From Verrucomicrobiota bacterium (lineage in GTDB: Bacteria > Verrucomicrobiota > Verrucomicrobiia > Opitutales > Opitutaceae), in assembly GCA_023432225.1 (NCBI GenBank), contig JAEYUW010000030.1, positions 1 to 64,000 on the forward strand: 64,000 bases of DNA, written 5' to 3'. Shown here piece by piece: positions 8,399 through 17,165 of the stretch. Position 1 is the stretch's first letter; each line of letters opens with the position of its first letter. The notes beneath the pieces are model-generated. The model did no database searches, was not told the origin of the DNA, and saw only the letters and a list, made by a program, of their open reading frames with translations. The position numbers and the translations under genes are program-made.

Positions 8399-8956
8399 TC
8401 AGACCGTCATCAGGTCCTTTTCCTTGTGGGCCAGAGCGGTGTCGATGTCCTTGATCGATTTGTCGGTGGCGACTTGGACGTCTTTTTCGAGGCGCTTCTC
8501 GTCGTCTTCGGAAATTTTGCCGTCCTTCTTGAGCTTCTTGGTGGCTTCCATGGCGTCGCGGCGGACGTGGCGGACGGCGACGCGGCCTTCTTCGGCGAGG
8601 CGGTGCGCGGTCTTCACGAATTCCTGGCGGCGTTCCTTGGAGAGTTCGGGGAAGGGGAGGCGGATGACCTGGCCGTCGACGACGGGGTTGACGCCGATGT
8701 TCGCCATCTGGAGCGCTTTCTCGATGGCGCGGGTGAGGCCCTTATCCCACGGCTGGATCTGGATCATGCGCGGGTCAGGCGTCGTGATCGCAGCGCAGCC
8801 TTTGAGCGGCATCATGGAGCCGTAGGCTTCGACCATCACGGACTCAACCATGGCCGGCGAGGCTTTGCCGGTGTGGATGGTGGAGAATTCGTGGAGCGTG
8901 TGCTCAACCGCCTTCTTCATGCGGGCTTGGGCTTCGGCGAGGGTTTGGGAGCTCAT
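8399..8956 (-). CDS. frr: Ribosome recycling factor
   Basis: A 185-residue cytoplasmic protein that splits post-termination ribosomes together with EF-G. It has the full family length and typical conserved stretches: the N-terminal MKKAVEHTLHEFSTIHTGKA, the central PDPRMIQIQPWDKG and RLPFPELSKERRQEFVK, and the helical C-terminus. It lies downstream of pyrH, the usual partner order, with about 120 bases between them that are filled with repeat-like sequence. A strong terminator follows. Confidence 0.98.
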   Translation of the reverse strand: MSSQTLAEAQARMKKAVEHTLHEFSTIHTGKASPAMVESVMVEAYGSMMPLKGCAAITTPDPRMIQIQPWDKGLTRAIEKALQMANIGVNPVVDGQVIRLPFPELSKERRQEFVKTAHRLAEEGRVAVRHVRRDAMEATKKLKKDGKISEDDEKRLEKDVQVATDKSIKDIDTALAHKEKDLMTV

Positions 8957-9066
8957 GGAATTGCGGAATGGGGAGTTCGGATTGCGGATTGAAGAGACAG
9001 AATCGTAGAGAGCGCGGGCGGAGTTGGCAATGCGGGCGTCGCGGCGGACCGGGCTGGTCCGCCCTA
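8957..9066. repeat. Repeat-derived spacer between pyrH and frr
   Basis: The spacer carries a low-complexity GGATTGCGGATTG stretch and a GCGGACC..GGTCCGC palindrome ending in CCTACC (about 9040-9066). The latter resembles one half of the GTAGG/CCTAC composite repeats seen near 39006 and 44806. There is no gene here. Confidence 0.5.
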
Positions 9067-9080
9067 CCTTTCGACGGCGC

Positions 9081-9818
9081 TCAGTTGCTGACGAGCGTGC
9101 CGACTTTTTCGCCCTTCACGGCTTTGCGGATGGCGTGCTCGTCGTTGAGGTCGAACACGAGGATCGGGACGTTGTTGTCCATGCAGAGCGAGAACGCGGT
9201 CGAATCCATCACGTTCAAGCGCTGCTTGAGGGCGTCGATGAAGGTGAGCGTGTCGTATTTGACCGCGTCGGCGTGCTTCTTCGGGTCCTTGTCGTAGATG
9301 CCGTCGACCTTGGTGGCCTTCATGATGATGTCGGCATGCATCTCGGAGGCGCGGAGGGCGGCGGTGGTGTCGGTCGAGAAATACGGGTTGCCTGTGCCGG
9401 CGACGAAGATGACGACGCGTTTCTTTTCGAGGTGGCGGATGGCGCGGCGGAGGATGAACGGCTCGGCGATCTGGTTCATCGGGATCGCGGATTGCACGCG
9501 CGTGCTGACGCCGAGTTTTTCGAGGCGGTCCATGAGCGCGAGGCCGTTGATGACGGTGGCGAGCATGCCCATGTAGTCGCCGGTGGTGCGGTCGATGCCG
9601 CGCTTGGCGCCTTGGAGGCCGCGGAAGATGTTGCCGCCGCCGATCACGATGCAGATCTGCACGCCGAGATCGTGGATTTCCTTCACTTGGCTGCACATCG
9701 CCTCGAGGGTGGCGTCGTCGATCGGCTCGGTGCCGCGTCCGCGGAGGACTTCGCCGCTCAGCTTGAGCACGATGCGCTTGAACTTCAGTTCGCTTTGGCC
9801 GGTGGTCTTAGCTCCCAT
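9081..9818 (-). CDS. pyrH: UMP kinase
   Basis: A bacterial-type UMP kinase (amino-acid kinase fold) that phosphorylates UMP to UDP in pyrimidine synthesis. The N-terminal KRIVLKLSGEVL and the glycine-rich IGGGNIFRG are diagnostic, as are the DYMGMLATVINGLALMD region and VFVAGTGNPYFSTD-like stretch. I chose the ATG at 9818, which gives 245 residues, the usual length. A TTG 13 codons upstream has no support. The gene precedes frr in the same orientation. Confidence 0.97.
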   Translation of the reverse strand: MGAKTTGQSELKFKRIVLKLSGEVLRGRGTEPIDDATLEAMCSQVKEIHDLGVQICIVIGGGNIFRGLQGAKRGIDRTTGDYMGMLATVINGLALMDRLEKLGVSTRVQSAIPMNQIAEPFILRRAIRHLEKKRVVIFVAGTGNPYFSTDTTAALRASEMHADIIMKATKVDGIYDKDPKKHADAVKYDTLTFIDALKQRLNVMDSTAFSLCMDNNVPILVFDLNDEHAIRKAVKGEKVGTLVSN

Positions 9819-10060
9819 TTGGGAGGCGAGCAAACCGGTGCGGAAAAGGGCCGTCAACCTTCGAGATTTTCGGGGGTCGCGCGCCGCACAAATGGGCTAA
9901 ACGCGCCGTGTGGCATCGAGGGGATTTCTGGGAGCGAAAACAGGGCCATTCTTCCCATGACGGAGCGACTCGGCGGGTTTGGCGGAGCGCGTCGGGTCCC
10001 ACGGTGTGGAAGCTTCCGCTACTTCAGGCGCCGGTTGCCTGGCGTCGGTCGCACCGATGG

Positions 10061-10091
10061 AAAAAAAGAGCCCGCCAATTTTGGCGGGCTC
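10061..10091 (-). terminator. Rho-independent terminator of the HYR protein gene
   Basis: A 9-bp stem GAGCCCGCC/GGCGGGCTC with a 6-base loop at 10068-10091. It is followed on the minus strand by seven T residues. It lies 36 bases after the stop of the large minus-strand gene. The rest of the 9819-10126 gap shows nothing else. Confidence 0.85.
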
Positions 10092-10126
10092 GGGGTGACG
10101 GCTGAAAATTTCTCGAGAAGGGCGGC

Positions 10127-12883
10127 TCAGCCTCTGCCCTTACCCTTGCCGTGATCCTTGTCGTGGCCCTTGCCGTGATCGTCGTCGCGGCCCTTGTCGT
10201 CGTCGCGATCCTTACCGTGATCCTTGTCCTTGTCGTCATCGCAGTCTTTGCCTTGGCCGCGCTGGTCGTGCGGGACGATGACGGTGGTGGTGGCGGTGGT
10301 GACGTTGCCGGCGGCGTCGCGGACTTCGATCGTGATCGTGTAGATGCGGTCCTTCTTGTCGCCCTCGCGGTCGGCGAGGAGGTTGACGGAGAGCGGCCCG
10401 GTGATCTGCCACTGCGTGCGGCGGTCGGGTTGATTCGTCGCGACGGAAACGATCTTGGTGGAGGCGATGCCGACGGCGTCGGTGGCCGACACGCTGACGG
10501 TGATCGGGACCATCTTTTTGTTCGGCGGCCAGATCGCGCGGATCGAGGGCGTGACGCTGGCGATGACGGGCGCGGTGGTATCACGCACCGTGACGGTGAA
10601 GGAGCCGCTGCTCGTGTTGCCGGCGGCGTCCTTGGCGACGACCGTGACGGTCGTGGTGCCGAGCGCGAACGTGCTGCCGGACGCGGCGCTGGTGGTGAGC
10701 GAGGTCACGCCGACGGCGTCGGTGGCCGTGGCGGCGAAGTTCGCGATCGCGCCGGCGACGCTGGTGGCCTCGATCGTCTGGTTGGCCGGCACGGTGAGCG
10801 CGGGGGCGGTGGTGTCGACCACGGTGACGGTGAACGAACCGGAGCTCGTGTTGCCCGCGGCGTCGCTCGCGGCGACCGAGACGGTCGTGGTGCCGAGCGG
10901 GAACGTGCTGCCGGAGGCGATGCTGGTGGCGAGCGAGGTCACGCCGACGGCGTCGTTGGCGGAGGCGGCGAAGTTCGCGACGGCGCCGGCGGCGCTGGTG
11001 GCTTCGATCGTTTGGCTGGCGGGCACGGCGAGCACCGGGGCGGTGGTGTCGCGCACGGTGACGGAGAACGAAGCGGAGGAAGCGTTGCTGTGGCTGTCGG
11101 CTGAGTTGAGCGTGACCGTCGTGGTGCCGAGCGCGAACACGCTGCCGGAGGCGGACGAGCTGGTCACGGCGACGTTGCCGTCGACGAGGTCGGTCGCGCT
11201 GGCGCTGTAGCTCACCGCGGCGCCGGCGGCGCTGGTGGCCTCGGCGACGATGTTGGCCGGGGCGCTGATGATCGGGGCCGTGGAGTCCGTCACCGTGATG
11301 GTGAAGGTGGAGTTGGAGGTGTTGTTCGCCGCGTCGGTGGCGGTGACGGTCACCGTGCTGGCGCCGAGCGGGAAGATGCTGCCGGAGCCGGGGGCACTGC
11401 TGACGGAGGACGAGCTCACGGCGTCGGTGGCTTCGGGCAGGGCGTAGGTGACCGCGGCGCCATCGGGGCCGGTGGCTTCGGCGGTGAGGTTGGCGGTGGC
11501 GGCGATGACCGGCGCGGTGGTGTCTTGCACCGTGATGTCGAACTCGGCCGTGGCGGTGTTGCCGGCGGAGTCGCTGGCGGCGAGGCCGACTGCGGTGGTG
11601 CCGAGCGGGAACACGCTGCCGGAGGCGGGCGCGGCGGTGACGGGGACGTTGCCGTCCTTGTCGTCGGTGGCGCTGGCGCTGAAGGTGACGGTCGCACCGG
11701 CGGCGCTGGTGGCTTCGGCGACGATGTTGGCCGGAGCGGCGATCACCGGCGCGGTGTTGTCGATCGGAGGGGGCGGCGGGAGCGGTTCGCCCGGATTGTT
11801 TTCGCTGTAGGATTGGGCGGTCTCGAGGCGGAACTTGCCGCCGGCGGCGCCACCGCCGTCGAGGATGATGAACGCGAGTTCGTGCGGGCCGGAGCCGGTG
11901 AGATTGATGGTGTAGCGGCCGGTGCCGTTGGTGTTCCAGTTCAGGTCCTGGTAGCCGACGAGCTGGCCGTCGATGTAGATCCACGAGGCGTTATCGGCGA
12001 GGAATTGGAGGACGAACTGACCCGTGCCATACACGGTCGTGGTGTATTTGGTCCAGTTGTGGCCGCCGGGGCCGCGCGAGCTGATGTCGCTCCAGGCGTT
12101 GATCCAGTTCGCGGCGAAATCGTAGTTGGGATAAAACTCCCACGGATGCGTGCCGAGCGGGAACGCGGTGGCGGGATGCGGATTCACCCAGTTGGCGTTG
12201 TAGCCGATGGCCGGAGTCGGCGTGGCGAGCAGGGTCCAATTCGGATAGGCGGCGGGCGGGAAGATCGGATCGTAGGCGATGACGGGCGAGATGCCGCTGG
12301 CGTAAACGCGCGGCACCACGGTGAGCGACGCGTCGTCCACGTAGGCGCGAGGCACACCATAAAGCGCGCCGTTGGAACTCTGCCAGAGCACGATCTCCGC
12401 CGAGATGTAGTTGGTGTCGCTCGGCAGCGTGATGGTGGCGGTGACCGTTTCCCAAGTGGACGGATCCGTATCCAGTGCCAGATTGGGAGATCCGGACCGC
12501 GTTCCGGTGAGGGCCACGCCGGTGTTGGTCTGGATCACCAGCGCCACCGACTGACCCGCCAGCCAAGTGTTGAATTTGGCGGTGAAGGTGACGACCGATC
12601 CGGCCGCGAACGGGCCGGCGACAATCTGATTGGTCTGCGCCGCGCTGCCGCCGCCGGCGTGATTCAGCTGCAGCATCTGGCTGCCGATCGGCGTGATGCC
12701 GTTGCCCGCACCGCTCAGCGCGGCGCTTTCGGTTCCCCAGACGCCGGTCGTGGTTGGGGAATACGTGACCAATGAAGGGGTGCCTTCAAAATTGCCGGCC
12801 TGGAGAAGATTGGGCTGTGCGTGGGCGGCGACGGTCAGCATGGAGCCGACGGCGAGGGCCGAGAGCGGCGCGCGAAGTTTCAT
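10127..12883 (-). CDS. Large secreted HYR-domain repeat protein with charged C-terminal tail
   Basis: A 918-residue secreted or surface protein. The signal peptide MKLRAPLSALAVGSMLTVAAHA is followed by a jelly-roll-like carbohydrate-binding region (about 25-185) and a PA14-like region with IYIDGQLVGYQ (about 190-370). Five HYR (hyalin-type, Ig-like) repeats of about 80 residues follow, each opening with a D-x-TAP motif, then a sixth diverged unit. The last 40 residues are almost only Asp, Lys, His, Gly and Arg. An ATG 41 codons upstream (13006) is an alternative start, but the one chosen gives a clean signal peptide. Adhesion or polymer binding is inferred. It is divergent from a beta-propeller gene. 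Confidence 0.82.
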   Translation of the reverse strand: MKLRAPLSALAVGSMLTVAAHAQPNLLQAGNFEGTPSLVTYSPTTTGVWGTESAALSGAGNGITPIGSQMLQLNHAGGGSAAQTNQIVAGPFAAGSVVTFTAKFNTWLAGQSVALVIQTNTGVALTGTRSGSPNLALDTDPSTWETVTATITLPSDTNYISAEIVLWQSSNGALYGVPRAYVDDASLTVVPRVYASGISPVIAYDPIFPPAAYPNWTLLATPTPAIGYNANWVNPHPATAFPLGTHPWEFYPNYDFAANWINAWSDISSRGPGGHNWTKYTTTVYGTGQFVLQFLADNASWIYIDGQLVGYQDLNWNTNGTGRYTINLTGSGPHELAFIILDGGGAAGGKFRLETAQSYSENNPGEPLPPPPPIDNTAPVIAAPANIVAEATSAAGATVTFSASATDDKDGNVPVTAAPASGSVFPLGTTAVGLAASDSAGNTATAEFDITVQDTTAPVIAATANLTAEATGPDGAAVTYALPEATDAVSSSSVSSAPGSGSIFPLGASTVTVTATDAANNTSNSTFTITVTDSTAPIISAPANIVAEATSAAGAAVSYSASATDLVDGNVAVTSSSASGSVFALGTTTVTLNSADSHSNASSASFSVTVRDTTAPVLAVPASQTIEATSAAGAVANFAASANDAVGVTSLATSIASGSTFPLGTTTVSVAASDAAGNTSSGSFTVTVVDTTAPALTVPANQTIEATSVAGAIANFAATATDAVGVTSLTTSAASGSTFALGTTTVTVVAKDAAGNTSSGSFTVTVRDTTAPVIASVTPSIRAIWPPNKKMVPITVSVSATDAVGIASTKIVSVATNQPDRRTQWQITGPLSVNLLADREGDKKDRIYTITIEVRDAAGNVTTATTTVIVPHDQRGQGKDCDDDKDKDHGKDRDDDKGRDDDHGKGHDKDHGKGKGRG
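10560..11770. repeat. DNA-level tandem repeats encoding HYR domains
   Basis: About 240-base units recur five times inside the HYR gene, with words such as GCGCTGGTGGC and GTGGTGTC recurring at the same phase. They code for protein repeats and are not a CRISPR array or a mobile element. Confidence 0.7.
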
Positions 12884-13094
12884 TCCGCGTTCGAGGCGGG
12901 CTGAACGAATGAACTGAAGGGCAGCCCGCGAGGTGTGCGTGGCTCCGGCGGCGATCCGGGCGAGCAAGGCCAGACCGGAGCGCGGGGTGGGATGGGTGTG
13001 GTTCATGGGTGTGGACAGTTGACCAAACGGCGCCCCGGGGGCGGGAAGCGTGGGAGATGAGGCGCCGGGGTAGGGCTGTCGTCGCGCTGACGTG

Positions 13095-13134
13095 GTCGCA
13101 AACCGCCGGTGACGAACGACGGCGGTTTTGTGAC
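13095..13134. promoter_or_regulatory. Dyad in the divergent HYR/propeller promoter region
   Basis: An inverted repeat GTCGCAAACCGCC (13095-13107) against GGCGGTTTTGTGAC (13121-13134), with a third CAAACCGC word shortly after. It sits between two divergent genes in a 339-base gap with no other feature. It could be an operator or a hairpin; there is no direct evidence for either. Confidence 0.3.
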
Positions 13135-13345
13135 CAACGACAAACCGCGCCGCTCGGGAGTGCCGGGTTCCGGTATTCCTGGCTGGCCTGACGCGTTCGA
13201 GCCTGCCAATGCATCGGCGGGTCCCTCCGCACTTCGTCCGTTCCGCTCCGTTGCCGGCCCTGAAGAGCATGCCGCTTTTCAGGTTACCCTTGCCGGCCAC
13301 GAGTCTTCGGTGCTGCGCGAGCGAGTGGCGGGGATACCTCCACGC

Positions 13346-14575
13346 ATGAACCGCCCCTCTGATTTGGCTCCCGCCACCGGTGTCGTCCAACGCGCCCCGA
13401 AATGGAAAATTTCTCCCGCCGGCAACAAATACTACATCAACTCGGTGGCCGTGTCGGCCGACGGATCGCGCGTGCTCGGCGGCACGTTTTATCATCATTA
13501 CGGCGCGGGCGAACTGCGCCGCGCGCCCGGCACGCCGGCGGCATCGACGCCGCACCCCGCCACGCCTTCCCCCGAGGATGGCACGTTCGGCGTCTATTGC
13601 TACAACGCCGCCGGCCAGCCGGAGTGGAAGGACGAGTTCGCGGGCTGGCAGGGCGTGTATTGGGTGGCGTTGTCGGCCAACGGTGTGCGGGCGGCGGCGG
13701 GCGGGTTCATTTCGGCCACGGCGCCGCAAGGTTTCCTGCGCGCCTACGACGCGAGCAACGGCCGCCTGCTGCTCTCGCGCGCGACGCAACAACGCGTGAA
13801 TCAGGTCGCGCTGTCCGCTGACGGCACCTGGCTCCTGTCGGCGGCGGAGACGCTGCTGCTGTTCCGCTACGACGCGACGACGGGGCAGTATGTGCAGACC
13901 GACGAATTCGTTCCGGAGGGAAAGGACGGCGTGGTGAGCGCGGCGATTTCGGCCGACGGCGCCACGGTGATCTACGCCGGTTACAGCGGCCACATCGGCG
14001 TGTTCGTCAACACGACCGGCACGCTCCAGCTGCGCGCGCGGTGGAAGTTGCCGGGCGGAAAGACGACGGATTTCTGCCACATGGTCGAGCTCACGCCGGA
14101 CGGAAAGACCTTCGTCGCCGGTGGAGCGAACGGCACGTTCTACTATTCCGACGTCGCGGCCTTCATCGCCGGTGGCGCGCCGGCGACGTCCGCGACGACG
14201 ACCGTGAGCGGCGCCGTCTACGGCGTTGCGATTGCGGAGGACGGCAGTCTGTTCGCCGGCGTCTTCAATCGTGGGGCGGCGGGCGGTGCGTGGGTCAATC
14301 CGCGGCCCGGTTCCGGCGCCGGAGCCGTGCGGCGCTTTGCGCTCGAGCACAATCCGAACAGCGCCGCGCTGAACGCCGCGCACCGGCTCTTCGCGGTCGC
14401 GGATGGACATCCGGATGGCACGCCGGGTTGCTTTTATCTTTTCGATCCGGTCAGCGGCCTGCCGCGCTGGCAATGTCCGACCGGCAACATGAGCTGGCCG
14501 ATCGTCATTGCCGGCAACGGTGGCGTCGTGGTCGGTGGCAGCGACGATTCGTTTCTGTATTATTTCGCCCTGTAA
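13346..14575 (+). CDS. WD40/PQQ-like beta-propeller protein of unknown function
   Basis: A 409-residue protein built of repeated strands of the type VALSANGVRAAAGG, VALSADGTWLLSA and AAISADGATVIYAG, each about 40-60 residues apart, as in WD40- or PQQ-like propellers. I chose the ATG at 13346, placed just before the first propeller-like strand. An open frame extends about 80 codons upstream but has no signal peptide or propeller strands. No enzymatic motif was seen. It is followed after 13 bases by a LytS-type kinase gene, so it might be co-transcribed and act as a binding or sensing partner (inference). Confidence 0.7.
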   Translation: MNRPSDLAPATGVVQRAPKWKISPAGNKYYINSVAVSADGSRVLGGTFYHHYGAGELRRAPGTPAASTPHPATPSPEDGTFGVYCYNAAGQPEWKDEFAGWQGVYWVALSANGVRAAAGGFISATAPQGFLRAYDASNGRLLLSRATQQRVNQVALSADGTWLLSAAETLLLFRYDATTGQYVQTDEFVPEGKDGVVSAAISADGATVIYAGYSGHIGVFVNTTGTLQLRARWKLPGGKTTDFCHMVELTPDGKTFVAGGANGTFYYSDVAAFIAGGAPATSATTTVSGAVYGVAIAEDGSLFAGVFNRGAAGGAWVNPRPGSGAGAVRRFALEHNPNSAALNAAHRLFAVADGHPDGTPGCFYLFDPVSGLPRWQCPTGNMSWPIVIAGNGGVVVGGSDDSFLYYFAL

Positions 14576-14588
14576 CCTGCCGCTCGCC

Positions 14589-16208
14589 TTGGGCCTCGAT
14601 CGGAATTTTCTCACCAAACCGCGGGTGCTGTGCACCGCCTACGTGCTCGTGCACCTGTTGCTGCATGGGTCGGCCGGATGGTTCGAAGTGGAGCCGGGCA
14701 TCTCCATCTCGATCTGGTATCCACCGTGCGGCCTCGCGCTCGCGCTGCTCGTGCTGCTCGGGCCGCAGTATGCGCCCGTCGTGTTCCTGACCAATTTCGC
14801 CACGGCGTGGACCGGCGCTTCGGCGGGCGCGCTGTGGACGGCGGTCTTCTTTCCCGGGCTGCTCACGGTCACCTACGCCGTTGCGGCGTGGGCGGTGCGC
14901 CGCTGGTGGGGACCGCGGCTGTTGCCCGGTGGCGCGCGCGGCACGTTTGTCTTCTGCGCGACGATCATCGGGGCGCCATTGGTGGCGGCGACGATTGGCA
15001 CCGGCGTGAGTTCGGCGCTGCATCCGGCGCAGTCGTCGGCGAGCTGGCTCCAGTTTCTCCTCTCCGTGCGCGACTGGTGGATCGGCGATGCGAGCGGGCT
15101 ACTCACTGTGGTGCCGGTCGCGATGGTGTTCGCCGGACCGTGGCTTGACGGCGAACGCGTGGGCGCGGGGCGGCGCTCGTGGCGGGCCCGCGAAATCGGT
15201 CTCGCGGTGCTGCGTGGGGCGGTGCTGCTCGGCACGCTGCTGCTGGTGCTGATCGTGCCCGTATTGCGCGAGCATCGCGCGTTTTACCTGTGCTTCCTGC
15301 CGCTGGTGTGGATCTGCGTGCATCACGGCCTGCCGGGGGCGACGCTCGCGACACTCGCGACGATGATCGTCGGCCTGGTCGGCATGCGCCTCGCGGGCAC
15401 GACCGCCGCCTACTCGTATGTCTTCCTCCTGTTCGTGGTCGCGGTGGCCGGCGTCGGACTCGGGCTCGGCACGGTGGTGACGCGGCGCAATGAAGCCGAG
15501 GCCCGCCTCGCCGCCAGCAACGCGGAGCTCGCGCGCCTGCGGCAGCTCGAGTTCGACGAAAAAGTCGCCGCGCAGCTCGGCGAGGAGAAGGCGCGCCTCG
15601 AGGTGCTGCGTTACCAGCTCAACCCGCACTTTCTCTACAACTCGCTCAATTCGATCTACGGCCTGCTCTTCGAGAGCGCGCGCGACGCGGGAGAAATGGT
15701 GCTGCGGCTCTCGGATTTCTGCCGCGCCACGCTCACGAGCGCGCCGGACGATTTGCCGACCCTCGGCGCGGAGATCGAGGCGCTGCGCAGTTATCTCGAT
15801 GTGGAAAAGGTGCGCTGGGGCGAAAAGCTGCAGATCGAACTGGCCGTGGCGCCCGACGTGATGGAAGTGCGGTTGCCGCCGTTCCTGCTGCTCCCGCTGG
15901 TCGAAAACGCGATCAAGTATGGCAGCCGCACTTCGCCCGACGTGCTGCGGCTGCGTATCGCGGCGCAACGCTCGGGTGGCACGTTGCGCATCGAGATTGC
16001 CAACACCGGTCGCTGGCTGGCGCCGGACGTGACGCGACCGGAGTCGACCGGCATCGGGCTGGAAAACCTGCGGCAGCGCTTGCACCGCTATTATCCGGAC
16101 GCGCACGCGTTCACCACGGAGGCGGCGGACGGCTGGGTGGTGGCGCGGTTGGAGATGGCGTGCGCGCCGCGGAGCGTGACGCCAGCAACGCCCGTCGCTG
16201 TTTGCTGA
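14589..16208 (+). CDS. Sensor histidine kinase, LytS/YehU type with MASE1-like membrane domain
   Basis: About 539 residues. The N-terminal 300 residues hold some eight membrane segments resembling the MASE1 sensor domain (WYPPCGLALALLVLLGP near the start and DWWIGDASGLL in the middle). A short coiled coil follows, then the His_kinase domain with LNPHFLYNSLNS, where His347 is the predicted phosphorylation site. A GHKL ATPase follows with ENAIKYG and TGIGLENLRQRL. No ATG lies near the start; I took the TTG at 14589, 13 bases after the preceding stop, with low certainty. The next gene encodes a LytTR response regulator, its evident partner. Confidence 0.88.
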   Translation: MGLDRNFLTKPRVLCTAYVLVHLLLHGSAGWFEVEPGISISIWYPPCGLALALLVLLGPQYAPVVFLTNFATAWTGASAGALWTAVFFPGLLTVTYAVAAWAVRRWWGPRLLPGGARGTFVFCATIIGAPLVAATIGTGVSSALHPAQSSASWLQFLLSVRDWWIGDASGLLTVVPVAMVFAGPWLDGERVGAGRRSWRAREIGLAVLRGAVLLGTLLLVLIVPVLREHRAFYLCFLPLVWICVHHGLPGATLATLATMIVGLVGMRLAGTTAAYSYVFLLFVVAVAGVGLGLGTVVTRRNEAEARLAASNAELARLRQLEFDEKVAAQLGEEKARLEVLRYQLNPHFLYNSLNSIYGLLFESARDAGEMVLRLSDFCRATLTSAPDDLPTLGAEIEALRSYLDVEKVRWGEKLQIELAVAPDVMEVRLPPFLLLPLVENAIKYGSRTSPDVLRLRIAAQRSGGTLRIEIANTGRWLAPDVTRPESTGIGLENLRQRLHRYYPDAHAFTTEAADGWVVARLEMACAPRSVTPATPVAVC

Positions 16209-16237
16209 TTATCGGTTGTGACCGTGCGTCAACACCC

Positions 16238-16975
16238 ATGAGAACCGTGATCATCGACGACGAAGCGCCCGCGCGCGCGGCGCTGCGCGGATTGCTGCGC
16301 GATCGCGCGGACATCGCGCTCGTCGGCGAAGCCGAGACGATCGAGGAAGGCGCGCGCCGGCTCGGCCTGGCCGACTACGATCTCGTGTTTCTCGACGTGC
16401 AGCTGCGCGGCGGCACCGGTTTCGATCTCGTGCCGTTCGTCCGGCCCGAGGCGCGGGTCATTTTTGTCACGGCCTCCGATCAATACGCGGTGCGGGCATT
16501 CGAGGTGAACGCGCTCGATTACCTGATCAAGCCCGTGCGTCCGCAGCGGCTGGACGAGGCGTTGCGCCGGGTGGCGGGGGGCGCGGCGCCGGCGGTCGCT
16601 TCGCCGGCACCGGTGTTGACGCCGCGCGATTTCGTCTACGTGCGGATCGGCAACGGCACGTCGCGTTTCGTGGCGCTCGCGGATCTCGCGATGATCGTCT
16701 CGAACGAAAACTATTCCGAGGCGCACCTGGGCGATGGCACGCGGCTGCTCGTGCGACGCACGATGAAGGCGTGGGAGGAGGCGTTGCCGGCCACGCACTT
16801 TGTGCGCGTGCACCGCACGGCCATCCTCAATTTGGCGCGCTACCGCGGCGCCGATCGACCGAGCTACGAGACCGCGCTGCTGCACGTGGACGGACTGGCC
16901 GAGCCGGTGCGCGCGAGCTTCCGGTATTTGCCGGATTTGCGCGAGCGATTGGCGGCGCTGGGGCGGGCGTTCTGA
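16238..16975 (+). CDS. LytTR-family response regulator
   Basis: A 245-residue two-component regulator. The receiver domain (about 1-120) has the acidic pocket IIDDEAPAR, phosphoacceptor Asp53 in VFLDVQLRGG and the late Lys in LIKPVRP. The LytTR DNA-binding domain (about 135-240) begins DFVYVRIGNG and includes FVRVHRTAILNLARY. I chose the ATG at 16238 because it begins the receiver fold directly. It follows the LytS-type kinase gene by 29 bases. Target genes are unknown; the propeller and HYR genes nearby are candidates. Confidence 0.94.
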   Translation: MRTVIIDDEAPARAALRGLLRDRADIALVGEAETIEEGARRLGLADYDLVFLDVQLRGGTGFDLVPFVRPEARVIFVTASDQYAVRAFEVNALDYLIKPVRPQRLDEALRRVAGGAAPAVASPAPVLTPRDFVYVRIGNGTSRFVALADLAMIVSNENYSEAHLGDGTRLLVRRTMKAWEEALPATHFVRVHRTAILNLARYRGADRPSYETALLHVDGLAEPVRASFRYLPDLRERLAALGRAF

Positions 16976-17165
16976 ACCAACGGGTTGAGTTCAGCGGCGG
17001 TGCCGGGCGAAGCGCGCGCTCCAGTGGGCGGTTCCACGTGAGTCGCCCGTCGGGTCCCCGCGAATTTTCCGGCCGAACTCGCGGTGTTTGTTCTCAGAAT
17101 TTTTCTGACGAAAATGTCAGCGCGCAAAACTCGGCGGCGGCGAATGCCGGTGGTCTGTTCGGGGC

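Noticed and set aside
10560..11770. Regular repeats considered as a CRISPR array
   Set aside because: Units are about 240 bases, in frame and encode HYR domains; no short identical repeats with unique spacers.
10127..14635. A 1502-codon open frame on the minus strand
   Set aside because: Only the part from 12883 (or 13006) has a signal peptide and domains; upstream it is the antisense of the propeller gene, kept open by high GC.
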